Positions 1-7,860 of a stretch of DNA of 64,000 nucleotides are shown here, in pieces. Positions within the stretch are counted from its first letter, which is position 1, and each line of letters begins with the position of its first letter. Location of the stretch: NCBI RefSeq assembly GCF_025421775.1, contig NZ_JAOEFX010000009.1, positions 1 through 64,000 on the forward strand, written 5' to 3'. Below the pieces are notes generated by a model, which was not told where the DNA came from, did not search any database, and saw only the letters and a program-made list of their open reading frames with translations. The stretch comes from Paenarthrobacter aurescens (GTDB taxonomy: Bacteria; Actinomycetota; Actinomycetes; Actinomycetales; Micrococcaceae). Both the position numbers and the translations under genes were made by a program.

Positions 1-22
1 GAGAGTAGGACACCGCCGGACA
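1..22 (+). rRNA. rrf: 3' end of 5S rRNA (truncated by window start)
   Basis: The first bases, GAGAGTAGGACACCGCCGGA, match the conserved 3' end of actinobacterial 5S rRNA. They are followed within 15 bases by a strong terminator hairpin, as expected at the end of an rRNA operon. The rest of the gene and the 23S/16S genes lie to the left of the window. The exact last base is uncertain by one or two positions. Confidence 0.8.
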
Positions 23-34
23 CACATTAACGGC

Positions 35-70
35 AGAGCCCCGACCACGACGGTCGGGGCTCTCCCCATT
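35..70 (+). terminator. rRNA operon terminator
   Basis: A perfect 12-bp stem (35-46 with 52-63, arm AGAGCCCCGACC) has a 5-base loop and is followed by CCCCATTT. It fits termination of the rRNA operon. The tail is poor in T, so the long GC-rich stem probably does most of the work. Confidence 0.8.
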
Positions 71-166
71 TAAACCACCACACCCGAACCGACCCGGATT
101 ACACCCGTCACACCAGACCCAAAAACATACCCACCAGACCCACAACACACTGCAGGACCAGAATTC

Positions 167-1027
167 TTATCCAACACATCCCAACACCGCGTCCACTACG
201 TGGCTGCGTTGGTTGTCTTTTCTGTGGACCAGGTACTCCGTGATGGGCGGAATTGGGTCCGTGAAGTCAAGCAAGACCAAACGGGGATCATCGTTAAACT
301 CGTCCTCCGCGATGACGCCGATACCTAAGCCGGCGATAACAGCGGCATGGACCGCTTCCCTGCTGTCCGTTTCGAGTACTTCGGACGGCTGGAGCTGAGC
401 TGCCAATAGCGCCGTCTCGATGGTTCTGCGCGTAACGGAGCCTTTCTCCCGGATTATCAGCGGGTGGTTGACCAGGTCACGGAGGCGGATCACCTTGGCC
501 GCAGCCAAAGCGTGGCCCTGACGCACGAACGCCACGAGGTCCTGCGTTCCGAGCGCGAGGGCCACGAGGTCCGGATGGGGTGTCTCGTCCGCGATGATGC
601 CCACATCGACGGTCCCGGCCAACACGCGTCCGCGTATTTCTGCGGAGTTTCCGCTGATGAGCTGGATGCTGACCCCGGGGTTTCGGCGTCGAAAGGTGCT
701 GAGTAAGCTCACGGCGTTGATGGGTGCGTCGGTGCCGAAGCGCAGTTCTCCCTGCATTACGTAGCGTGCTTTGGCGAGGACTGCCTCGGCCTCCATCTCC
801 GCTGCGAACAACGTGGCAGTGACGGCGAACAACTTCGCTCCCAAGGGGGTGAGTTCCACCGACCGTCCGGCGCGCTGCAGGAGACTAACCCCGTGGTGGC
901 GTTCCAGTAGGCGGACCTGCTCAGAGAGCGTTGGTTGGCTGACATGTGCCGCAGCGGCGGCTGCCACATAGCTTCCGTAGGTGGCTACATAGTGGAACGC
1001 CCGCAAGTGGGTCAGATTCATAGGCAT
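167..1027 (-). CDS. LysR-family transcriptional regulator (phosphonate-type subgroup likely)
   Basis: A 286-residue LysR-type regulator. The N-terminal winged helix-turn-helix includes a recognition segment near residues 30-42 (SQPTLSEQVRLLE). A substrate-binding domain of about 200 residues follows. The ATG at 1027 has AGGAG about 9 bases upstream; a second ATG at 1021 is possible. The effector-domain segments SGNS, REKGSVTR and DSREAV-x3-IAGLGIGV resemble LysR proteins associated with aminoethylphosphonate catabolism. That comparison is from memory, so the subgroup is inference. The gene diverges from a phosphatase-superfamily gene and a permease, which it probably controls from the 41-bp gap. 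Confidence 0.85.
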   Translation of the reverse strand: MPMNLTHLRAFHYVATYGSYVAAAAAAHVSQPTLSEQVRLLERHHGVSLLQRAGRSVELTPLGAKLFAVTATLFAAEMEAEAVLAKARYVMQGELRFGTDAPINAVSLLSTFRRRNPGVSIQLISGNSAEIRGRVLAGTVDVGIIADETPHPDLVALALGTQDLVAFVRQGHALAAAKVIRLRDLVNHPLIIREKGSVTRRTIETALLAAQLQPSEVLETDSREAVHAAVIAGLGIGVIAEDEFNDDPRLVLLDFTDPIPPITEYLVHRKDNQRSHVVDAVLGCVG

Positions 1028-1065
1028 GACCTAAGTCTCCTATAGATGGGAACGGCTCTTCCTAT
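1020..1065. promoter_or_regulatory. Divergent promoter region with ATAGG/CCTAT dyad
   Basis: The gap between the LysR gene and the hydrolase gene carries an inverted repeat, ATAGG (1020-1024) and CCTAT (1039-1043), with another CCTAT at 1061-1065. LysR regulators usually bind short interrupted dyads in such divergent gaps. The arms are only 5 bp, so this is a weak call. Confidence 0.35.
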
Positions 1066-1068
1066 GCG

Positions 1069-1992
1069 TTGTTGTGCGAAGCCAGTACCGTCGTCGGTGT
1101 GAAGAATGAACCCCACGTCCTTGTTGTCGGCATCGACGGCGTCCGTTACGACTCGCTCCTCGCAGCAGATACTCCTGTGTTGGACCGGATCGCGGAGCAA
1201 GGCTTCCTGGTCCCAGTCCGCGTGCACGAGAAAAATGCCACCATCTCCGGACCGGTGTGGGCCACTGTGGCTACTGGCGTGTATGCCGACCGGCACGGGG
1301 TGTCGGGCAACAGCCACCATCCGGCGGAGCTCGATACTTTCGTGGATTTCACCGCGGCTGTGCGTGCCGCCCGACCTGAGCTTCAGACTATGATCGCCGC
1401 CAGTTGGCACCCTCTTGCGGCCAAAACAGCATGCGGACCCATCTTCTCTTCCCGCGGCTGGGTACCGGCGCAGGACCCCGAAGAAGCGAACGACGCCGAC
1501 AGCTGGGTCAGCGCCGATGACGCAGTTGCGCAATACGCGGTCGCGCGGCTGAAGGATGAGGATCCCGCCGCCTCTTTTGTGTACTTTGGGGAGGCCGACG
1601 TGGAAGCCCACAACCATGGCACGGGTGCCGGCTACCCGTCAGCCATTCAACGTTGCGACTCGCGCCTTGGGGCCCTGCTCGAAGCTGTTGAGTCAAGGCC
1701 CGGCCGGGTTGGGGAAGACTGGACCATCATCGTCGTCACGGACCACGGGCACCTCGACACGGGTGGCCATGGCGGTGAGACCGACGTCGAGCGCACAGCC
1801 TGGATCGCGGCCATGGGCACAGGCGCACCCCACGACGTGACCGCAGTGGACCACGCCGATATCTTCCCCCAGGTGCTCGCAGCGTTCGGCATCGCAGCCC
1901 AGGGATCCGATGGCGTACCGTTTGGGTGCCGGCAGGACCCGCGTCAGAAGCCGCCTGCGGAGGGCCTGCGTAGCACGGCAGGCTCTCGTTGA
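1069..1992 (+). CDS. Alkaline-phosphatase-superfamily hydrolase (PhnA/nucleotide-pyrophosphatase-like)
   Basis: A 307-residue metal-dependent hydrolase. The first metal-binding site is in GIDGVRYD (residues 21-28). The nucleophile region is ISGPVWATVATG, where Ser60 sits at the place of the usual Thr. It also shows HGVSGN (as in phosphonoacetate hydrolase PhnA), a D-x3-H metal site in YFGEADVEAHNHG, and TDHGH and GGHGG near the C-terminus. It is shorter than PhnA (about 400 residues), so it lacks part of the cap. GTG at 1099 is an alternative start that would remove 10 poorly conserved residues. It overlaps the downstream permease by 4 bases. With the LysR and permease neighbours a phosphonate or phosphodiester substrate is plausible; the substrate is not shown by the sequence. 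Confidence 0.75.
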   Translation: MLCEASTVVGVKNEPHVLVVGIDGVRYDSLLAADTPVLDRIAEQGFLVPVRVHEKNATISGPVWATVATGVYADRHGVSGNSHHPAELDTFVDFTAAVRAARPELQTMIAASWHPLAAKTACGPIFSSRGWVPAQDPEEANDADSWVSADDAVAQYAVARLKDEDPAASFVYFGEADVEAHNHGTGAGYPSAIQRCDSRLGALLEAVESRPGRVGEDWTIIVVTDHGHLDTGGHGGETDVERTAWIAAMGTGAPHDVTAVDHADIFPQVLAAFGIAAQGSDGVPFGCRQDPRQKPPAEGLRSTAGSR

Positions 1993-2858
1993 CCCTTACG
2001 GTAACGGCGGCCGTCCTCTTGGCGGCGGTCCTGCACAGTGCTTGGAATGCTATCGCCAAGGCGATTCCGGACCGGCTCGCATCGTCCACGATGATTGCCC
2101 TGGCCTATTTGGCCTCAGGACTCGTGGGCGCAGCGGTTTTGGGGGTTCCCCTTCAGCAGTCGTGGCCGTATGTGCTGGCCTCGGCAGCGCTCCAGACTTG
2201 TTATCTGATCCTGCTCACCACGTCCTACAAACACGGCGATTTCTCCCAGGTCTATCCGCTGGCCCGTGGTCTTGCGGTACTGCTGGTCACAGCCGTTGCC
2301 ACCACGTTCCTGGCGGAACGGCTAAGCCTGTGGCAGCTGGCCGGGGTGGCGGTGGTTACGGGTGCGTTGCTGAGCCTTGCCCTCATAGGGCCGGGCAGAG
2401 CAGGGCCGGGCAAACCGGCTACCAGCAACCGCAAGGGCACCTTCTTCGCCGTGCTGACTGGCGCTGCCATTGCGGCCTACACCTTGGTGGACGGTGTTGG
2501 AGTCCGTTTGTCAGGTCAGCCGTTGGCCTATATCTCGTGGCTGTTCCTGTTGCAGGGCATGCTGATTCCAATAGTGTGCTGGCGCATGGCCACGGATCGG
2601 CGTTCTTTCCCACAAAGGGTGGCGCGGTATTGGAAGCCGGGGTTCGTTGGCGGGCTGGTGTCCCTGCTGGCCTATGGGATTGTGGTGTTGGCGCAGAGCA
2701 TGGCGCCACTGGCCTTGGTATCCGCGCTAAGGGAGACCAGTGTCCTGTTGGCGGGGATCATCGGCGCAGTGTTCTTCAAAGAAAAGTTCAGCCATGTGCG
2801 GCTTGCCCTGACTGTCGTCGCAGTGGCGGGTATCGCCGCCATCCAGCTCGGCCAGTAA
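1989..2858 (+). CDS. EamA/DMT-family permease
   Basis: A 289-residue, very hydrophobic protein with about ten membrane helices arranged as two EamA-like halves. It starts at a TTG that overlaps the upstream stop (TTGA), so the two genes are translationally coupled. DMT-family proteins move small metabolites across the inner membrane. A DMT-like membrane protein often accompanies phosphonate catabolism operons, which fits the neighbouring LysR and hydrolase genes. The substrate is unknown. Confidence 0.8.
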   Translation: MTLTVTAAVLLAAVLHSAWNAIAKAIPDRLASSTMIALAYLASGLVGAAVLGVPLQQSWPYVLASAALQTCYLILLTTSYKHGDFSQVYPLARGLAVLLVTAVATTFLAERLSLWQLAGVAVVTGALLSLALIGPGRAGPGKPATSNRKGTFFAVLTGAAIAAYTLVDGVGVRLSGQPLAYISWLFLLQGMLIPIVCWRMATDRRSFPQRVARYWKPGFVGGLVSLLAYGIVVLAQSMAPLALVSALRETSVLLAGIIGAVFFKEKFSHVRLALTVVAVAGIAAIQLGQ

Positions 2859-2896
2859 CCTCGCTGGAACCTGGCCAGACGTGCAGTTGCGCAGGA

Positions 2897-3730
2897 CTAG
2901 CCCGAGTAGAACTCCGACAACTCCGCGATCAGCTTCTCCGGCGCCTTGTTCGGGCCATCATGCCCGAACCCGGGGAGGATGGTGTAGCTCGATCCGGAGA
3001 GGACTTTATGGATCTGGCCGCAGGCAACACCAAAGTAGGCGGGACTCTTTTCGCCCACAACGATCAGCGTCTCCAACGGCAGGTCGAGGAACGGCTCAGG
3101 GGGCATATCGGCAGCGATGACTGCCTTGATTTCGCGTACGCCGCAGGTCATCAGCTCACGCATTTGCTTACCCAGAGGCGTCCCGGCGGCCAGTTTGTTG
3201 GCCAAGGTCAACATGGACAATGGCATGCGTGCGAAGGCACCGCCGGTTTCCACGCCCTTGATCAGGACGGCCAGGGCGCGATCGTAGTCTCCCGCCGCCG
3301 CCGCGCGTTCATAATCGGGTGTCCAGTCGGCCTTAACGCTGTGGTTGACCGAGACTGCGGGGTCGTAAACCGCGAGGCGCTCAACCGGCAGCGTCCGTGC
3401 TGCATGCAGCGCCACGGCACCGCCGAAGCTGTGCCCGAACACATCAGTGCTGGACGTGTGCTTCATGACGGCGTCGAGGTCCCGGATATCGGCCTCGATC
3501 GTGTAATCCTCGGCCTGCGGGGATGAGTCGCCGCGTCCACGCCGGTTGAAAGTATGAACGGGGCGGCCAAGGGCTTCGCTGAGTTTCTGCGCGAAACGCG
3601 TGTAGTCGGCGGCCGTCACCATTGAGGCAGGAACGACGACGACGCCGGAACCTGCCGCTGCCAGCTCACCGCCCGTGGTGAGTACTTCGAGGTGTCCGCC
3701 GTCGGCTGTGATGATGATGTCGCGCGTCAT
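2897..3730 (-). CDS. Alpha/beta hydrolase, paralogue 1 of 3
   Basis: A 277-residue cytosolic alpha/beta hydrolase with no signal peptide. It has the nucleophile elbow GHSFGG, an upstream NRRGRG loop, a YDPAVS strand after the elbow, and a C-terminal GFGHDG that supplies the likely catalytic His. The ATG lies 6 bases after TAGGCT (3737-3742 on the reverse strand), so the mRNA is probably leaderless. It is the last of three tandem paralogues that share NRRGRG-x-S, the xHSxGG elbow and YD(A/P)AV. The substrate cannot be told. Confidence 0.8.
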   Translation of the reverse strand: MTRDIIITADGGHLEVLTTGGELAAAGSGVVVVPASMVTAADYTRFAQKLSEALGRPVHTFNRRGRGDSSPQAEDYTIEADIRDLDAVMKHTSSTDVFGHSFGGAVALHAARTLPVERLAVYDPAVSVNHSVKADWTPDYERAAAAGDYDRALAVLIKGVETGGAFARMPLSMLTLANKLAAGTPLGKQMRELMTCGVREIKAVIAADMPPEPFLDLPLETLIVVGEKSPAYFGVACGQIHKVLSGSSYTILPGFGHDGPNKAPEKLIAELSEFYSG

Positions 3731-3811
3731 GACTCGAGCCTAGCCGAGCGACCTGAATGCGGGCAGCATGCCGGTCCCTTATGTGGAAAAGCAGCCAGCG
3801 TGGAAGGGCAC

Positions 3812-4666
3812 TCAGCGTTTGAAGTAGTCCGAAATATCCGAGACGAGTTCGTTGACGGCCGCAGGAATGGAACCATGGAATCCCTTGGGTGAGACCTCCA
3901 GGGTGCTGCCGGGGACGGCCCTGTTCAGCCGTGCGGCGGTGACCTTGTAGAACCGTGGACTCTTTTTGCCCACCATGAAGTGCGTGCTGGAAGGCAGTAC
4001 CGAGAAGTCGCGCGGAGTCTCGGTGGCCTCGAAAGCAGCTTTGAGCTCGCCGACCCCCGATGGCATCAGCTCACGGAAGAGCTTGTTGACCTTGGTCCGC
4101 GACACCACAGCCATGAGCCCAACCAGGACAGGCTCCGGGACGCGGGCAAGGGCAGTTCCTGGATGCATGCCCCGCTTCATCCGGGCCATTGCACGGTTAA
4201 TGTCGCCCTTGTTGACGGACTCGGCAAATCCGGCCAGCCAGTCGGTGTCCATGCTCCCGTCGATGTTCACCGCGGCGTCGTACACGGCGAGCTTGTCCGG
4301 TTCGTGACGGGTTCCGGCAAAGGCCTGTGCGGCATTCAAAGCTACAGACCCACCCAGGCTGTGGCCGAAGATATTCCGGGCTCCGGTGGCGTCCATGATG
4401 GTCCGGACGTCGGCGATTTCCGTTGCCATGGAGTAGTTGTGCGGCTGTTCGGTGGACTTGCCCCGGCCTCGGCGGTCGTAAACGTCCACTGCCCAGCCAT
4501 CGCCCAGCCCCTTGGCCAAAGCAATGGAGAAGGGCCGATAAATGAGTGCCGTAAGGAACGCTCCACCGATGAGCACTACCCGACGCTCCCCGGGTGCGTC
4601 CTCCGTGCCGTAGCTGTACAAGGCGAGCTTGCCGCCGTCGTGCGTCTTTATATCGCGTTCCCTCAC
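3812..4666 (-). CDS. Alpha/beta hydrolase, paralogue 2 of 3
   Basis: A 284-residue alpha/beta hydrolase with elbow FGHSLGG, DRRGRGKS, YDAAVN and a C-terminal GFHGS likely to carry the catalytic His. The start is a GTG exactly 6 bases after TAGGAT (4673-4678, reverse strand), with no Shine-Dalgarno sequence. That indicates a leaderless transcript. It is 81 bases from paralogue 1 and 9 bases from the end of paralogue 3, all on the same strand. Confidence 0.8.
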   Translation of the reverse strand: MRERDIKTHDGGKLALYSYGTEDAPGERRVVLIGGAFLTALIYRPFSIALAKGLGDGWAVDVYDRRGRGKSTEQPHNYSMATEIADVRTIMDATGARNIFGHSLGGSVALNAAQAFAGTRHEPDKLAVYDAAVNIDGSMDTDWLAGFAESVNKGDINRAMARMKRGMHPGTALARVPEPVLVGLMAVVSRTKVNKLFRELMPSGVGELKAAFEATETPRDFSVLPSSTHFMVGKKSPRFYKVTAARLNRAVPGSTLEVSPKGFHGSIPAAVNELVSDISDYFKR

Positions 4667-4675
4667 CGGAACATC

Positions 4676-5572
4676 CTAGGTGGCCCCGGCTGGTTCCCCG
4701 TGGAGCTGGTTCCCGGAAAGGAACCGGGCGATCCGGGCCGCGAGCCGCCTGCCTGGCCGCAGGGGACCTTCATGGAACTGCAACGGCACAATCGCGAAGT
4801 CAATCGCGGGCACGGCCCCGGCCAGGATGCGCCCGGTTTCTGCGAAGTACGACGGACTCCAACCACCGCTGAGCATCAGCGTGGGGGTGGAGAGATTCAT
4901 GAAGTCGTGGAGGTGCGCGTCGGCGTCGAGTACCGCCCGCATTTCGACGACGGCGGTGGGCAGCAACGAGCGCATCTCCAGGCCCAGCCGGGTCCGGGCC
5001 GACAGGACGCTGAGAGTACGCAGCGCGCCCATGGGCAGGTAGGAAATCGGCCCCGCGGTTCCCAAGCCCTGCACCAGGTGCGCCCAGGCGTGGTCAAGTT
5101 GGCCGGCTGTCACAGCTTCCTCGAGTTCGGGCCGCCACCGGCTGCTCAGGTTGCCTGAAAGCGACACCGCGGCGTCGTACGTGACCAGTCTGTTGATCTT
5201 GGCCCGACGGGCGGCCTGCAGGGCGACGAAGCCGCCATAGCTGTGTGCCACAACATCGGTGGAACCGCTTTTCGCCATCACCGCCTGGAGGTCGGCGATC
5301 TCGGTATCCACCGAATAGCCAGGCGGCTGCGGTGCAGACTGCCCCCGGCCACGCCGGTTGTAGCTGTGAACCGGTCGCCCCAGCATGATGCTCAGGGTCC
5401 GCGCGAATGGCCAGTACAGGGAGTCGGTTACCAAAGTGCCATGGACAAGCACGACGCCGGCCGGTTCAGCGGGTGCCTTCGAGCCGGGAATTGAAGCACC
5501 CGACGCCGGGCGGAACGTGTGTACCTCAAGCTGCCCGCCGCCGTCGTCCGTTTCAACCGTCCATGACTCCAC
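4676..5572 (-). CDS. Alpha/beta hydrolase, paralogue 3 of 3
   Basis: The chosen start is GTG at 5572, giving 298 residues. The frame stays open further upstream, but that would run into lysS, and the paralogues begin at the equivalent of ...DGGGQLEVH. TAGACT (5580-5585, reverse strand) lies 7 bases before the GTG, again a leaderless layout. It has NRRGRG, an AHSYGG elbow (Ala instead of the first Gly), YDAAVS and FHEGP for the likely His. It diverges from lysS, and the two promoters sit back to back in 76 bp. Confidence 0.8.
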   Translation of the reverse strand: MESWTVETDDGGGQLEVHTFRPASGASIPGSKAPAEPAGVVLVHGTLVTDSLYWPFARTLSIMLGRPVHSYNRRGRGQSAPQPPGYSVDTEIADLQAVMAKSGSTDVVAHSYGGFVALQAARRAKINRLVTYDAAVSLSGNLSSRWRPELEEAVTAGQLDHAWAHLVQGLGTAGPISYLPMGALRTLSVLSARTRLGLEMRSLLPTAVVEMRAVLDADAHLHDFMNLSTPTLMLSGGWSPSYFAETGRILAGAVPAIDFAIVPLQFHEGPLRPGRRLAARIARFLSGNQLHGEPAGAT

Positions 5573-5648
5573 AGCCCCGAGTCTATGCGTTCCCCTGATC
5601 TTGGGGTCCGGAAGTAAAGGCCCGTAATGACCGGTAAACTTAAGGACT
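5573..5648. promoter_or_regulatory. Divergent leaderless promoters for lysS and alpha/beta hydrolase 3
   Basis: This 76-bp gap holds TAGACT at 5580-5585 (reverse strand), 7 bases before the hydrolase GTG. It also holds TAAACT at 5635-5640, 8 bases before the lysS GTG. Neither start codon has a usable Shine-Dalgarno sequence at the right spacing; the AAGGA before lysS is only 2 bases away. Both transcripts are therefore probably leaderless. Confidence 0.6.
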
Positions 5649-7178
5649 GTGACTTCCGCAAACACCCCAGCCCTGAACACCTCCGCAGAGCCCATCGACG
5701 CCAGCGAGCAAATGCGCATCCGTATGGAGAAGCGCGCCAAGCTGATCGAGCGCGGCACAGAGGCCTATCCGGTGGGTGTTGAACGGACCCATTCCCTCGG
5801 CGAAATCCGCGAGAAGTACGCGCACTTGGAAGCCGATGAAACCACCGGCGATACCGTTGGCGTTACCGGCCGCGTCGTTTTTGTGCGCAACACCGGCAAG
5901 CTCTGCTTCGCCACCCTCCAGGAGGGCGGGGTGGACGGCAAGGGCGTACGCCTCCAGGCAATGCTGAGCCTTGCGAACGTCGGTGAGGAAGCGCTCGCCG
6001 AGTGGAAGGCCCTGGTTGACCTGGGCGACCACGTTTTCATCAAGGGCGAAGTCATTTCCTCCCGCCGCGGCGAGCTGTCCGTCATGGCTGACTCCTGGTC
6101 CATGGCGTCCAAGGCCCTGCGCCCACTCCCGGTTCTGCACGCGGAACTGAACGAAGAGACCCGCGTTCGCCAGCGCTATGTGGACCTTATGGTCCGCGAC
6201 GAAGCCCGCGAGATGGTCTACAAGCGGGCCGCCATCACCCGCTCGGTCCGCGACACCCTGGACCGCCACGGCTACGTGGAGGTGGAGACCCCCATCCTGC
6301 AGCTGGTCCACGGAGGCGCCACGGCCCGTCCGTTCGAGACCCACATGAACGCGTTTGACCAGAAGATGACCCTGCGCATCGCTACCGAGCTCTTCCTCAA
6401 GCGCGCAGTTGTTGGTGGCATCGACCGCGTCTACGACATGGGCCGCGTCTTCCGCAACGAAGGCGTGGACTCCACGCACAGCCCCGAATTCACCACCCTC
6501 GAATGCTACGAAGCCTGGGCTGACCAGTTCGTCATGGCCGAGCGCATGAAGGAAATCATCCTGAATGTGGCCGACGTTGTTGGTACGCGGAGCATCCAAA
6601 CGGATGCCGGCGAGATCAACCTCGACGGCGAATGGGCTTGGGTTTCGGTGTACCCCGGTATTTCCGAAGCGGTGGGCGTTGAAATCACTCCGGACACCAC
6701 TGTGGAGGAGTTGCTGGCGATTGCTGCCAAGCACGAGGTCAAGGTGGACCCCAAGTGGGACGCCGAGAAGATCGTGGTTGAACTGTTCGGCGAGATCGTG
6801 GAACCCACTCTGCTGAACCCCACGTTCGTCTACGACTATCCGCCCTCTGCCCAGCCGCTGGCCCGCCCGCACCGCGAGGATGGCCGGCTCATCGAGGCCT
6901 GGGACCTGATCATTGGTGGCATGGAGCGCGGCACCGCGTTCTCGGAACTCATTGACCCCGTGATCCAGCGTGAGCGCCTCACGGAGCAGTCCCGCCGCTC
7001 CGCCGCCGGGGATGAGGAAGCCATGCAGCTGGACGAGGACTTCCTCCGCGCCCTCGAGTACGGTGCACCGCCCATGGGTGGCATCGGGCTCGGCATCGAC
7101 CGCCTGGTGATGCTGTTCACCGGAGCCGGGATCCGCGAAACCATCCTGTTCCCCCTCTTGAAGCCCGAAGGTCACTGA
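5649..7178 (+). CDS. lysS: Lysine--tRNA ligase (class II)
   Basis: A 509-residue class II lysyl-tRNA synthetase that charges tRNA-Lys with lysine in the cytosol. An N-terminal OB-fold anticodon-binding domain (about residues 50-150, GDTVGVTGRVVFVRN) is followed by the catalytic domain. Motif 2 is represented by FRNEGVDSTHSPEFT and motif 3 by GGIGLGIDRLVML near the C-terminus. The length is normal. The GTG start follows TAAACT by 8 bases and is probably leaderless. A small membrane protein gene begins 2 bases after the stop. Confidence 0.96.
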   Translation: MTSANTPALNTSAEPIDASEQMRIRMEKRAKLIERGTEAYPVGVERTHSLGEIREKYAHLEADETTGDTVGVTGRVVFVRNTGKLCFATLQEGGVDGKGVRLQAMLSLANVGEEALAEWKALVDLGDHVFIKGEVISSRRGELSVMADSWSMASKALRPLPVLHAELNEETRVRQRYVDLMVRDEAREMVYKRAAITRSVRDTLDRHGYVEVETPILQLVHGGATARPFETHMNAFDQKMTLRIATELFLKRAVVGGIDRVYDMGRVFRNEGVDSTHSPEFTTLECYEAWADQFVMAERMKEIILNVADVVGTRSIQTDAGEINLDGEWAWVSVYPGISEAVGVEITPDTTVEELLAIAAKHEVKVDPKWDAEKIVVELFGEIVEPTLLNPTFVYDYPPSAQPLARPHREDGRLIEAWDLIIGGMERGTAFSELIDPVIQRERLTEQSRRSAAGDEEAMQLDEDFLRALEYGAPPMGGIGLGIDRLVMLFTGAGIRETILFPLLKPEGH

Positions 7179-7180
7179 TC

Positions 7181-7354
7181 ATGGAGTACATCGCCGTCCT
7201 TGCGCCGTCAATCGTCGTTGGATTGATCTTCTGGTTTGCAATGAAGTCGATCTTCAATGCGGACAAATCCGAGCGTCAGGCAGAAGCGCGGGCCCAAGCT
7301 GAAGCAAATTCGAAAAATTCAGGCCCGTCCCCTGAAGGCCCGGTCGCTAAATAG
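7181..7354 (+). CDS. Small membrane protein downstream of lysS
   Basis: A 57-residue protein starting at ATG 7181, two bases after the lysS stop. It has one N-terminal membrane helix (IAVLAPSIVVGLIFWFAM, about residues 4-21). A short charged, Ala/Gln/Glu-rich tail follows, with a Pro-rich end. Small membrane proteins of this layout after lysS are common in Arthrobacter-like genomes. The function is unknown. Placement, codon use and the clean helix/tail structure support a real gene. Confidence 0.7.
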   Translation: MEYIAVLAPSIVVGLIFWFAMKSIFNADKSERQAEARAQAEANSKNSGPSPEGPVAK

Positions 7355-7396
7355 GCTCCTAAATGGGTTCCGGTTACAGGGGAATCCAATTGTGCT

Positions 7397-7426
7397 TTGA
7401 CGTGCGTGCTTGCCGTGAACGATAAT
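7397..7426 (+). promoter_or_regulatory. lsr2 promoter
   Basis: TTGACG (7397-7402) and GATAAT (7421-7426) are separated by 18 bp, close to a consensus SigA promoter. It would give a leader of about 50 bases before lsr2. Confidence 0.65.
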
Positions 7427-7458
7427 CAACAAAGGAATCCGGGGAATTTCTGATTATC
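7421..7458 (+). repeat. Inverted repeat in the lsr2 promoter/leader
   Basis: GATAATCA (7421-7428) is repeated inverted as TGATTATC (7451-7458) with 22 bases between the arms. One arm overlaps the -10 box, so it could be an AT-rich autoregulatory site or a leader hairpin. Confidence 0.5.
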
Positions 7459-7483
7459 CAACCCTCCAAAAGAGAGGCAACTC

Positions 7484-7810
7484 ATGGCACAGAAAGTAAA
7501 AATCATCCTCGTCGATGACCTGGATGAAGGGGCTGCGGACGAAACTGTCCGCTTCGGCCTGGATGGCGTGAGCTACGAGATGGACTTGTCCACCGCCAAC
7601 GCAGCTTCGCTTCGGAAGGCCCTGGAACCGTACGTCGCCAAGGCCCGGAAGACATCTTCCGGCCGCGCCACACGGGGTCGGGCTACAGCTGCCCGTAGCC
7701 AGGATTCCGCACAGATCCGGCAGTGGGCCCGTGATAACGGGTACACGGTCAACAGTCGCGGACGTATTCAGGCTGAAATTCAGGAAGCCTACCAAAAGGC
7801 CAATTCCTGA
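7484..7810 (+). CDS. lsr2: Lsr2-family nucleoid-associated protein
   Basis: A 108-residue Lsr2 protein, a DNA-bridging xenogeneic silencer analogous to H-NS. The N-terminal dimerisation domain (MAQKVKIILVDDLD, residues 1-60) leads into a basic linker rich in RGRAT. The C-terminal DNA-binding domain has IRQWARDNGY and the SRGRI minor-groove hook. Length and motif order are typical. The start has GAGAGG about 7 bases upstream. It has its own promoter and terminator, so it is monocistronic. Confidence 0.95.
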   Translation: MAQKVKIILVDDLDEGAADETVRFGLDGVSYEMDLSTANAASLRKALEPYVAKARKTSSGRATRGRATAARSQDSAQIRQWARDNGYTVNSRGRIQAEIQEAYQKANS

Positions 7811-7821
7811 TTCACCGCTTC

Positions 7822-7860
7822 AATGCCCCGGCAGTCACTGCCGGGGCATTGGTTGTTTAA
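7822..7860 (+). terminator. lsr2 terminator
   Basis: An almost perfect palindrome (AATGCCCCGGCAGT at 7822-7835 with ACTGCCGGGGCATT at 7837-7850) is followed by GGTTGTTT. It is a strong intrinsic terminator 11 bases after the lsr2 stop. Confidence 0.85.

Noticed and set aside
1910..3526. 538-codon forward frame over the EamA and hydrolase genes
   Set aside because: It crosses two real genes on opposite strands and shows no domain; the EamA frame is clearly the coding one.
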